Assembly: GCA_025055285.1 (NCBI GenBank) | Contig: JANWXM010000008.1 | Location: 62,001-126,000 of the forward strand | Direction of reading: 5' to 3' | Length of the DNA stretch: 64,000 nt | Source: Saprospiraceae bacterium | Lineage (GTDB): Bacteria; Bacteroidota; Bacteroidia; Chitinophagales; Saprospiraceae | Shown here: one piece after another, positions 1 to 9,900 of the stretch | Numbering within the stretch: the first letter of the stretch is position 1 | Layout of the letters: every line of letters starts with the position of its first letter | Notes under the pieces: model-generated | What the model was told of the DNA's origin: nothing | The model's input: the letters and a program-made list of their open reading frames with translations, nothing else | Database searches by the model: none | Program-made: the position numbers and the translations under genes

Positions 1-983
1 CCCACGCATAGACATTATTATCGCGCAGAGCCACGTTGAGCGGATGGTTAAGGTTACTTATTACTGCCTGTAGGTACTCGTCTTTGAACAAACGACGTGG
101 GCGGCATGCCAATTCGTGCCAGATGAGTTTGGCCACTAGGCGCACCTGCAATTCTGAAAGCGTGATTTTGTCATTTTTGAACTCAATAATGTCGGCGAGG
201 TACGGATCTCGAAAAACCTCTTGAAGGGAAGCATATAGGTTTCCGTAAACGCCCTGGTAGCCGATAAGCGTTTAGGGATATAGCCGGGTACATGTAAACT
301 TTATCGGACAGTATTAGTTCGCGCATGACCTCGCCGGTGCTATAATAAGGACCGGAAAGCGGAGCAGAAGCTACTATGGGAAATTCCTGGCTCCATAGGG
401 CCTCAGCGTCGCGATGGAAGGCCATAGCAGCGTGGCCACCTTGGGAGTACCCGGTTACAAACAGTTGGTCGTGAGTATGGACGTCATACAGCTGGGCGAA
501 AACTGGCAGTGCGCGCAACATGTCAGCGGCTACCCATGCCTCGGAAGCAGCATGGACGTAAGGGTGGAAGCCTTTAGATACACCCAAACCTAGGTAGTCG
601 GGCATAAGTGTGACGAAACCCAAACTGGCAAAAAGTAAGGCCTGCTCTCCTTCGCCTCCTGTAAAAACGTTGAATGAGGGTACTTCAAAGCGCGACGAGG
701 CTGTGCCGTGTTGATATAGTAAACGCGGGAATCGCCGCGTAGGGTCCAAGGGCACAGCTACTAGACCCGACACCGTATCGAGTTGGCCCGCTGTGTTCTT
801 CGTAATGTAAATTAGGCGAAAGCATTGCACATCGTAGGCAGCTAAGGGCTGCTTAAATCGGTCAGCGATTTGGGAGCGCGTGCGACTGCCCAAGGGCTGG
901 ATGCTGACGACTTTTTGGGCGCAAAGCAAAGAAGCGAACCCAAAGGTGCATACAACGAGGAAAGTGCGCACAAGCATGAACAT
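1..983 (-). pseudogene. Secreted lipase-like alpha/beta hydrolase, frameshifted, 3' end outside window
   Basis: The protein begins with a signal peptide (about residues 1-22, ending LLCAQ) and has an alpha/beta-hydrolase core resembling the secretory lipase family: QHGT at 91-94 near the oxyanion hole, PDYLG at 128-132, and the nucleophile elbow GYSQGGH with Ser180. It should be an exported esterase or lipase. The reading frame breaks near bases 265-275. The first frame continues only to a stop at 183 with implausible Arg/Pro-rich sequence. The frame offset by one base reads LIGYQGVYGNLYASLQEVF and stays open to base 1, matching the family's usual continuation after the nucleophile domain. 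One extra base would explain this. Either the gene is disrupted or the base is a sequencing error. The acid and histidine of the triad would lie outside the window. Confidence 0.75.
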
Positions 984-1263
984 AAGAAATCTTTGATGTT
1001 ATGAACGCATTGCTTGTAGGACAAAACGCCGCTTCTGCCTGAGGTAGGATTTATATCTTGCCCAAAGCACCTGACCGAGAAAAGAAACGATGTTCTCTTT
1101 TAGCAACTCCCTAGCGCTGCGCAACGGCGCTCTGTGCATTCTTTTTTCCACAGACAAAAACTGTGAAAACAGTCATAATTCGGCATCGGGTGTTGAATCC
1201 CGTCGTTTAATTAATTAAACAGATCAAGCTCAAGCAGCTTTGGAATTTTTTTCAAGAGGCAAT
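984..1263. other. Intergenic, weak hairpin only
   Basis: No gene is visible between the lipase-like gene and the BtuF-like gene, both on the minus strand. A short inverted repeat (CACAG, 7 bases, CTGTG, flanked by T and A runs) lies at 1144-1169. It could end the upstream transcript, but its stem is only 5 bp. A TTAATTAATTAA-type AT-rich stretch lies at about 1207-1218. Confidence 0.3.
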
Positions 1264-2079
1264 TCATTTAGCCAGGTTAATGGCGTTTCCTTTATTTCGC
1301 GATAGATTCATTCGCAACTGCTTAAAATACGCAGGTGCTTCTAGCAAGCGACTACCATACCAGGAAAACATCTGCCCATCGACCAAAAGGATTTGAGCGT
1401 GTGAGCAGGCCTCCTGAAATTCGGCGAAGTGCTTTTGGGAAAACGGATAGGGCTCTGATGACAACAGCAATACCTCAGGATCATAACGAGGCAGATCAAC
1501 AAGGTGCACTTCTGGATATCGCCGTGCAGAGGCGAACACGTTGTCAAAGCCCGCTGCCGTTAGCATGGCATGAATAAAAGTGTCACTGCCAGCAACCATC
1601 CAGGGCTTGCGCCAAATAAAATATGCCGCTCGGCGCGGCCGCCAGCCCAAGTCAGCGCTCAAGCTAGCAAAAGCGCTTTCGATGCGCTCAATAAGCGTTT
1701 TAGCCTCAACCTCCCGGTGGGTCAAAATGCCCACCTGAGCAATCATGGCCAATCCACTAGGCAAATCGTTTACATTGCTAACCCAAACGGGATAATGCTC
1801 TGCTAGTGCTTCCACTTGTTCGCGCACATTTTCTTCGTAATTGGCCAAAATGAGATCGGGCTGCAATGTGTGTACTCGATCTAGATGAATGGTTTTCGTC
1901 CCACCTACGCGGGTTTTCTGCCGAAACCAGGCCTCCGGACGCACGCAGAACTTGGTAATGCCGACTACTTCTTGTTCTAAACCTAGCGACCAGAGCAGCT
2001 CCGTTTGCGAAGGTACTAGCGACACAATGCGTTGAGGTGGGCGTTCAGGTGCAAGAGCAGGAGTAGGAAGCAGAGGCAT
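1264..2079 (-). CDS. BtuF-like helical-backbone metal/cobalamin receptor
   Basis: The protein resembles periplasmic-binding proteins of the BtuF/FecB fold. After a short Pro-rich N-terminus it has RIVSLVPSQTELLWSLG, then VVGITKFCVRP and TRVGGTKTIHLDRV, the signature pattern of vitamin B12-binding BtuF relatives, followed by LQPDLILANYEEN. I see no clear signal peptide or lipobox, so this may be one of the soluble cytoplasmic relatives often annotated as cobalamin-binding protein or helical backbone metal receptor. No BtuC/BtuD permease genes are next to it. The start is set at the ATG giving MPLLPTPALAPERPPQ; an upstream TTG at 2118 would add 13 residues. Nothing in the sequence proves cobalamin as the ligand. 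The B12-domain regulator at 33.9 kb is not linked to it. Confidence 0.7.
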   Translation of the reverse strand: MPLLPTPALAPERPPQRIVSLVPSQTELLWSLGLEQEVVGITKFCVRPEAWFRQKTRVGGTKTIHLDRVHTLQPDLILANYEENVREQVEALAEHYPVWVSNVNDLPSGLAMIAQVGILTHREVEAKTLIERIESAFASLSADLGWRPRRAAYFIWRKPWMVAGSDTFIHAMLTAAGFDNVFASARRYPEVHLVDLPRYDPEVLLLSSEPYPFSQKHFAEFQEACSHAQILLVDGQMFSWYGSRLLEAPAYFKQLRMNLSRNKGNAINLAK

Positions 2080-2166
2080 ACATTCAGAGCAATTTGCAAC
2101 TATGGCCTGTAAGGTCAACCTCTCGAGACCATCTGATGCCGCGAAGGCCGAATTATGAGGCAGTAA

Positions 2167-3183
2167 TCATAGCTCTAACAGAAAGCCAATAGTGAAGTTG
2201 GCGTCCCAGTCAAAGATAAACCGACGACAACCCGTAGCATCAGCGATAGCCTTGTAGATGTTGAGTCCTCCTGCCTGCTTGTCGCCTTGAGCAGTATATG
2301 CCTCAGGAGCCTTGAGTACGGTATAGCGTTCCTTTCCGTTGCGCGTCTGCTTGGCCAGTTCGTAGGGCACACCGCCAATGATAAAGCACGTACTGCGCAA
2401 CTGCAAAGGAACGCGCATAGCCTTATCCTTAACTTCGCGATAGACAGCTTCGTCGCTAATACCTCTTTGGCGATACTTTGCACCAGGAAGTTCGACGCCT
2501 ACAATGCGGTTACCTTCCATCCAAGAAAGCTTAGTATTGCCTGAACCAATATCCACTACAAAGGCTTGATTAGCGTATTCCCTAGGCAGACAAGACCGCA
2601 AGGCCAACTGAGCCTCGCGTTCTGGGGATACTTCGTTGACTACGTAGCCTAAAGATTTTAGTTCACGCGAAATCTTTTCCGTGATAGGAACTTTTCGGGC
2701 TCCTGAACTAATGACGAAGTGAATGTTTTTAGCGCCCACGCCGTAGGCTAGCATATCGGCAATATAATTCTTCAGGCCTTTTCGAATGTCGTCATCAGTA
2801 GCCAGACCCTCATAAACTAAACTAGCGCCGTAATCCGCTTTTTCTAATTTCCAATTCTTACGCTCATCTACGCGAATAATGAAGGAGTTGAACCCTGTAG
2901 CGCCTAGCTCCACCACACCCCGAAGTACGCCGTTGATAGGAGCAGGTGGAGTGTAATTGAAGGTAGTTGAAGTACTGCCTCTACCCCAAGGTTCTGATTT
3001 TGGCGGAGGTGAAACCATTTCTTTAGCACCAGCATCCCCTTCATAGGTCGTCGTTATAGCAGCAGGTGAGTCGCTACCCACCATCTGCTTAAGCTGAGGC
3101 AAGAACGTTCTGATGCCGAAATAAACTCCGCCAACAATGAGCAATGTGATCAGCAATCGAGAAAATGTGGTTAGTCGTGCCAT
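2167..3183 (-). CDS. Membrane-anchored Ppx/GppA-like actin-fold protein
   Basis: The 338-residue protein has one N-terminal membrane segment (about 8-27) and a linker rich in Pro, Ser and Gly to about residue 80. A domain resembling the ASKHA (actin/Hsp70/sugar kinase) fold of exopolyphosphatases follows. Two phosphate-loop-like motifs are visible: VELGATGFNSFII (91-103) and DIGSGNTKLSW (211-221). SSGARKVP (159-166) lies between them, at the place of the connecting motif in Ppx/GppA. Such proteins bind nucleotides or polyphosphate, but the anchoring helix is unusual for true Ppx. I would not assign an enzyme activity. A possible -7 element lies 47 bases upstream. Confidence 0.55.
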   Translation of the reverse strand: MARLTTFSRLLITLLIVGGVYFGIRTFLPQLKQMVGSDSPAAITTTYEGDAGAKEMVSPPPKSEPWGRGSTSTTFNYTPPAPINGVLRGVVELGATGFNSFIIRVDERKNWKLEKADYGASLVYEGLATDDDIRKGLKNYIADMLAYGVGAKNIHFVISSGARKVPITEKISRELKSLGYVVNEVSPEREAQLALRSCLPREYANQAFVVDIGSGNTKLSWMEGNRIVGVELPGAKYRQRGISDEAVYREVKDKAMRVPLQLRSTCFIIGGVPYELAKQTRNGKERYTVLKAPEAYTAQGDKQAGGLNIYKAIADATGCRRFIFDWDANFTIGFLLEL

Positions 3184-3902
3184 AGATGTAAAATAATTAA
3201 GTGAATGAACTTTTTGACAAGTAGCACAGCAAAGTTAGAAAGTACTGATAGGGGAGAGATTACTCGTTAAAATTTAATCTTTCTCGAGAGAGGCGGCTCT
3301 TTCCTGTTTTTGCTCAGGAATTGTCGACTGATGTTACGCAAGAGGCAATAAAAAGAATGCCCTATCGCGCTTATTCAAAGTGCTCTTCGCCATTGTCTGA
3401 ATACTTATGAAAATCTGTTGCGCAACACTATCCATTTCTCCAGCGCAGGCCACTTGTCAAGTCATTCCTGCGTGTAGGAAGAGATCTGCCTCTTTCTCCC
3501 ATTCTATCGAGCGATTACAGGATGTTTTATATGCCTACTCCAGCCAGGGAGGAGAATGGCATTCCGCCTTTTTTGCAACAACTATTGATCCGTTAAACAG
3601 GCAAGCGAAGAGTTAAAAGGACAGGGCCCACAGGTGTAATTCGATTTTATACTCTTCTTCAAGCGCTTTGCAACGACATCTCACTTAGGCGGTAACGCCC
3701 TTTGAATGCAATGAACAGCTGTGCACTCTCGGCCTTGTGTCATGCACCCCTTGGGATGCGCCATATAACTGAGAGGTGTACGACACTCCTGTCGTCTGGC
3801 GAGGCCAAACAACCTTTCACGAGCTAAAAGCACTACCCAACTGCTTGCACAGCCGGGCAAGCTTTTTCACCCTCTAAAAAATCCATTGTACCATAACAAA
3901 AT
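3184..3902. other. Intergenic region, no convincing gene
   Basis: About 0.7 kb between the Ppx-like gene and the 3' end of the giant repeat gene. It holds the -7 element above and, near the giant gene, a 6-bp stem (GCTTGC/GCAAGC, 3843-3862) followed by TTTTT on the plus strand, a weak terminator candidate. A 69-codon plus-strand frame at 3407-3616 has no family resemblance and no upstream signals, so it is not called. Confidence 0.4.
3230..3237 (-). promoter_or_regulatory. Bacteroidota -7 element (TAACTTTG)
   Basis: On the minus strand this reads TAACTTTG, an exact match to TAnnTTTG. It lies about 47 bases before the start of the Ppx/GppA-like gene. No TTTG is found at the expected -33 spacing, so the assignment rests on the -7 box only. 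Confidence 0.35.
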
Positions 3903-6900
3903 TCAATCCACAATCGTCAGATCGCCTTTCATCAGGATCACCTGCCCGCTGGTGAGCTCCACTTCGGCCCACCAGACGAACACCGCCGGGTTCATGGGCT
4001 GACCGCGGAAGCGGCCGTCCCAGCCGTGTTTGGGAGTGTTCGGCTGAATGTTTTCCCGGCGAAAGACTAAGTTACCCCAGCGGTCGTAAATCTGCAGGGA
4101 GCGTATTCTCTGCACGGTATTGGGCGCGGCAAAGATCATGAAGACGTCGTTGCGGCCAGCGCCCTGGTTGGGGCTGATGGCGTTGGGCGCCCACAGGTTG
4201 GGATCGCCCACGCGCACGATGGTGCGGGCAGTGGCTTCGCAGCCTTCTCTGTTGACGACGCGCACCGTGTATTCGGTGGTGGTAAACGGCCGCGCAATGA
4301 CCACGTCGGGCCGGTTCGTCCGCGTAATGCTCTCCATGGGCGACCAGATGATGGTATCTATTTCGTAGGGCGGAAGGTTCACCAACGCCCGCAGCGTGTG
4401 CGACTGGCCAAACTCCAAGCGGATCTCCGGATCGAGTTTGACCGCGGGCTGAACAGGCGTTTTGAACACGAGCCACTGCTCATACTCGCAGCCGTTGGCG
4501 TCCTGCACCACAAGCCGGTACTGCCCCGGGTTGAGGTTGGCAAACTGATTGGCCGATAAGAACGTATTGCCGCCGTCAATGGAATACAGGTAAGGCCCAA
4601 CGCCGCCCTGCACTTCCTCGAAGCGGATGAGGCCTTTGCGGCCATCGCAGCCGGGTGGCTGACTGAACACTTTCAGGCCAGCCGGGTAGTTGGTGTTTTT
4701 CGTAACGACGGCGACGTCCGTAGCCGTGCAGCCGTTGAGCGTGTTGGTAACCAGCAAGGTATACGTCCCTGGCGCGTTCACCAATGGATTGGGCGCATTG
4801 GCGCCGGAGAGGATGTTGCCGCCCGCAGTCGTCCATTGGTAGCTGATGTTCGGCCCGGTAGAGGAGCCGTTGGCGTTGAGCGTGCCTTGCTCGACGGAGC
4901 AGGTGAGTTCAAAGTCGCCGCCAGCCTGAGCAACGGGCGGTTGCGTGTTCTGAAGCACCTGAGTAGAAGCCGTAGCGGTACAGCCGTTCTGTTGGTTGAG
5001 GATGACCAGGGCGTAATTGCCAGGCTGGTTTACTATGGGCGTCAGCGTCTGGCCGCCAGAAACGATGCCCGGTCCTGTCCAGGTGTACGTGTAGTGGCTG
5101 CCCTGAGCGCTGGCCGAGGCGTCGAGCGTCGTTTGTTTCACAGTACACGTCAGCAAAGCCGGCGCAGCAATGGCAATGGCCGGCTTTTGCGTGTTGACCG
5201 GCACACTGACCTGGGCCGTGCTGGTGCAGCCGTTGTAGTTGTCGGTAACGACAAGTAGGTACAGACCGCCGGCGTTGACGACTGGCGCAGCGGTGTTGGC
5301 ACCCGAGACAATGTTGCCGTTTTGCGTCGTCCAGGCGTAGCGCACGCCCTGACCACCGCCGCTGCCGAAGGCACTCAGGCTCACGGAAGTGCGCGCGCAG
5401 GTGATGGTGTCGGCCGCATTGACCACTGCTGACGGCGGCTGGATGTTTTGCGACACGTTCACCGTACGCTGAGCCGTGCAGCCGTTTTGGGTGTTGGTTA
5501 CGCGCAGGGTGTAGGCGCCCGGCGCATTCACCGTTGGCTGCGTGCTGGCAGCGCCAGCGACGATGTTGCCGCCAGAGGTCGTCCACTGATAAGTAAACTG
5601 CGGTCCTGCGCTGCTGGCCGAGCCGTTGAGGATAATTTCTTTGACCAGGCACGTCAGTTCCTGCGGCGCAGCAATGGCTGCTATGGGCGCTGTGGCGTCT
5701 TGCAAGACCTGCACAGAGGCCTCGCGCGTGCAGCCGTTCTGGATGTTGGTAACGACGAGCGTGTACGTACCTGGCGCATTTACGGTCGGCTGCAGGGTAT
5801 TCGCGCCCGCAATGATGTTGCCGTTGAGCGTTGTCCACTCATAGGTGAAGTTAGGCCCTGTACTACTGCCCGCACCGTTGAGTTGAAGCACAGGTGAGGT
5901 GCAGGTGAGCGTAACGGCGTTACCGGCAGAGGCGTCGGGCGGTGTGATGTCGCGCAGCACCGTTACCTGCACCGTATCAGCGCATTTGTTGTTGGTGTTC
6001 GTAACGATAAGCCGGTACGTACCCGGTTGGTTCACCGTGGGTATCAGCGTGTTAGCGCCCGAAAGGATGTTGCCGCCGCCCGAGGCCGTCCACTGGTAAG
6101 CGAACAGCGGGCCACTGCTGGAGCCGTTGCCGTTGAGTTGAGCCGTCGGGTTGGCGCAGGTCAGCACGGGCGGCGCGGCCACTACGGCTACGGGGCGCGC
6201 AGTGTTTTGAGTAACGAGCACCTGGTCGGTAGCCGAGCAGAAATTGGCGCTGTTCGTTACCACGAGCGTGTACACCCCTGGCGCATTCACGACCGGGTTG
6301 AGCGTGTTGGCGCCCGACACGATATTGCCGTTTTGCGTCGTCCATTGAATTTGCGCCGCGCTGCCGCCCAGATTAGTCGCCGTGCCGTTGAGGCTGAGCG
6401 AGGTGATGGCGCAGTTCAGCTCGGCGTTTGGGCCGGCGTCCACTACTGGCGTAAGTGTGTTTTGCACGACGACTGTGGAGGCAGTGGCCGTGCAGCCGTT
6501 GCTCAGGTTGGTAATGACTAAGTTGTATGTGCCCGGTCGGTTGACTATCGGGCTGGGCGTGTTGGCGCCCGAGACGAAGCCGCCGCCGATGGTTGTCCAC
6601 GAATAAGCAAAGTTGCTGCCCGAGCTACTGCCCGCTGTCGAGAGCGGCGTTTGCGTCAGCTGGCAATTGAGCACTGGCGGCGGAGCAATGACGGCCGTAG
6701 GCGGCGTGCGGTTGACGACGACGTTCACCGAGTCCACCGACGAGCAGCCGTTGTCCGGATTGGTTACGGTGAGCAGATAGACGCCAGGAGCATCCACCAC
6801 TGGGCTGAGGGTATTGGCGCCCGACACGATATTGCCGTTGGGCGTCGTCCAGGCGTAGAGGAAATTCGGCCCTACGCTGCTGCCTGCACCGTTGAGGGTA

Positions 6901-9900
6901 ACCGTATTGGCGGTGCAGGTGAGCTGGCGTTGAGGGCCGGCTTCGGCTTGAGGCGAGTTCTGGTCGAGCAAAATCTGGACGGATGCCGACGAGGTGCAGC
7001 CGTTTTGGGTGTTGGTTACGACGAGCACATAGGTGCCGGAGCGATCCACCTGCGGTGTCAGCGTGTTGGCGCCCGATAAAATGTTGCCGTTTTGGGTGCT
7101 CCACTGGTAGGTGAAGTTATTGCCCTGGCTGGAGGCTGTTCCGTTGAGCGTAAGCACGGGCTGAGCGCAGGAAATGACGGCAGGAGTGCCAGCGTTGGCC
7201 GCGGGCGGCGTCAGGTCTTCACTAACTATAATGGTGAACTGCGCTTCGCAATTATTGGCCGTGTTTAGCACGCGCAGGGTGTACTGACCGGGGCGATTGA
7301 CGATAGGCGTCAGCGTGTTGGCTCCGGAGACAATGTTGCCGTTTTGCGTCGTCCAGGTGTACTGCATACCCGGGCCAGTAGTGGAAGTCGTGGCGTTGAT
7401 TTGGACTTGCTTGACAGCGCACGTGAGCGGGCCGGGTACGCTGGCAGCGGCGACGGGCACGTTGTCGTCTTTATTGACTACCACGCTGGCCGTAGCCGTG
7501 CAACCGTTTTGGGTGTCGGTAACCAACAGCTGATACGTGCCGGGCGCATCCACGGTAGGCGTCAGGGTGTTGGCCCCAGAGGCGATGCTGCCGTTGGGCG
7601 TCGTCCATAAATACGTAAACTGCGGCCCTGTGCTGCCGCTGCCGTCCAAGACGGCGGTTACGGCCGAGCAGGTGAGCGTTTTGGAGCTGCCAGCGTTCGC
7701 CGTGGGCAAGGTCGTATTTTGCGTAACCTCGACAGCGTCCGTAGCCGTGCAGCCATTCGCCGTGTTGGTAATGAGCAAGGTGTATGTACCGGGCTGGTTG
7801 ACCACAGGCGCGAGCGTGTTGGCGCCCGAGACGATGTTGCCGCCCGGGCTGCTCGTCCATTGGTACGTCAGGTTGGGGCCGCTGCTGGAAGCGGTGGCGT
7901 CGAGTGTGAGCGCCGTCTGGATGCAGTTCAGCACGCCATCAGGGCCAGCAGCAGCCGTAGGCGGCGTTACATCGGCGGGAATGACGACGTTGGACGTCGC
8001 CGAGCAGCCGTTGCCGGTGTTGAGCACTTGCAGCGTGTATGTGCCCGGCTGGTTGACCACAGGTGTCAGCGTATTAGCGCCCGAGACAATGCCTGGCCCT
8101 GTCCAGGTGTAGGCAAAGTCAGCGCCCTGGCTAGAGGCCGTGCCGTCTAAGGTCAGCTGCGTTGTCGCGCAGGTGAGCGTATCGGCTGGGCCGGCATTTG
8201 CCACAGGCAAGCTGTTGTCGGCCGTTACGGCAGCGCTGGCTGAAGCCGTACAGCCGTTTTGGGTGTTGGTGACCACGAGCGTATAGGTACCCGTAGCGTT
8301 TACAACAGGAGTAAGCGTATTCGCCCCGCTGACGATGTTGCCGTTGGCTGTACTCCATTGATAGGCGAAATTGCCGCCCTGGCTGGAGGCTGTTCCATTC
8401 AAAGTAATGGAAGTGTTGGTGCAACTCAGCACCTCCGGCGGCGCCACGGAAGCGACGGGCAGGGTCGTGTTCCGGCTAACGGCCACAGAAGCCGTGGAGG
8501 TGCAGCCCGTTTGGGTGTTGATGACGGTGAGGACGTAAGTTCCCGGGGCATTCACTACGGGCGTAAGCGTGGTGGCGCCGGAGACGATGTTGCCGTTTTG
8601 CGTCGTCCAAAGGTAGCTAAACTGCTGGCCTTGCGAGGAGCCCGTGCCGTTGAGGCTCAGCTGCGGAGCGGCGCAGGTGAGGGTTTGCGCCGGCCCGGCG
8701 TTGGCGGTGGGGAACGTTTGCTGGCTGACCACCTGTACAGTGGCGGTGGCCGTGCAGCCGTTCTCGATGTTTTGCACCGTCAGCACGTACGTACCTACCT
8801 GGTTCACCACAGGCGTGAGCGTCAGTTCGCCTGACACGATGTTGCCGTTTTGCGTCGTCCACAGGTAAAAGAACGGGTAGCCTTCCGAAGAGCCGTTGCC
8901 GTTCAGCGTGGTCTGCGGGTTCTGGCAGGTGATCGTCGCCTGAGGAACGGCTACTGCTACCGGCGGCGTGATGTCTAAGTTCACCGTAGCAGTTGTGCTA
9001 GCCGAGCAGCCATTGGCTGTATTGGTAACGACGACGGTATAAACGCCTGGCTGTCTCACTTCGGCGACGGGCGTGCCCTGACCGCTGAGGATGCGGTTGG
9101 CAGGCGACCATTGGTAGGCTAAATTGCTGCCCGAAGAGCCGCTGGCGTCTAATTGTACCGTTTGGAACACACAGTTGAGCGTTTGGGGCGGAAAAATGTT
9201 GGGAATAGGGTAAACAATGTTGTCCTCCACCCAAACCTCATCGGTGTCGGTGCAGCCGTTTTGGGTGTTGGTAACAATGAGTGTATAGTTGCCGAAAGCG
9301 TTGACCACGGGCGTCAGCGTGTTGGCGCCCGAAACGATGTTGCCTGGATTGGCCACCCATTGGTAAATGATGTTGGGGCCTGTGGACGAGCCAGTGCCGT
9401 TGAGTTGTACGCTGGGATTTGTACACGTGAGCTCGCGGTCGGCGCCGCCAAAGGCGACGGGCGCGTTCTGGTCGGCCAGGATGTTGACGCTGCTCTGGCG
9501 CGTACAGCCGTTGACGACATTGGTAACGACGAGGAAGTACTGCCCAGGCGCGTCAATGACCGGGTTGAGCGTATTTTCGCCCGAGACAATGTTGCCGTTA
9601 GGCGTCCACCATTCATAAGTGAAATTCGGGCCGGAAGAGCCACTGCCCTGCAAGGTGAGTTGCGAAACGGTGCAGCTGAGCGTGGCCGTTGGGCCGGCGT
9701 TGGCGTTGGGCAGCACCTTGTTCTGTTGCACTACCACGCTGGCGGTGGCTGTGCAGCCGCTGGCTATGTTGCTCACCAACAGGTTGTACGTGCCGCCCTG
9801 GTTGATGATAGGCGTTGGGCTGTTCTGGCCGCCGACGAAGTTGCCGCCTACCGTCGTCCAGGTGTAGGTGATGTCGGGGCCTTGGGTAGAGGCTGAGGCG

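Noticed and set aside
3407-3616. 69-codon plus-strand gene
   Set aside because: No recognisable sequence, promoter or neighbour support; basic and Cys/Ser-rich composition fits translated intergenic DNA.
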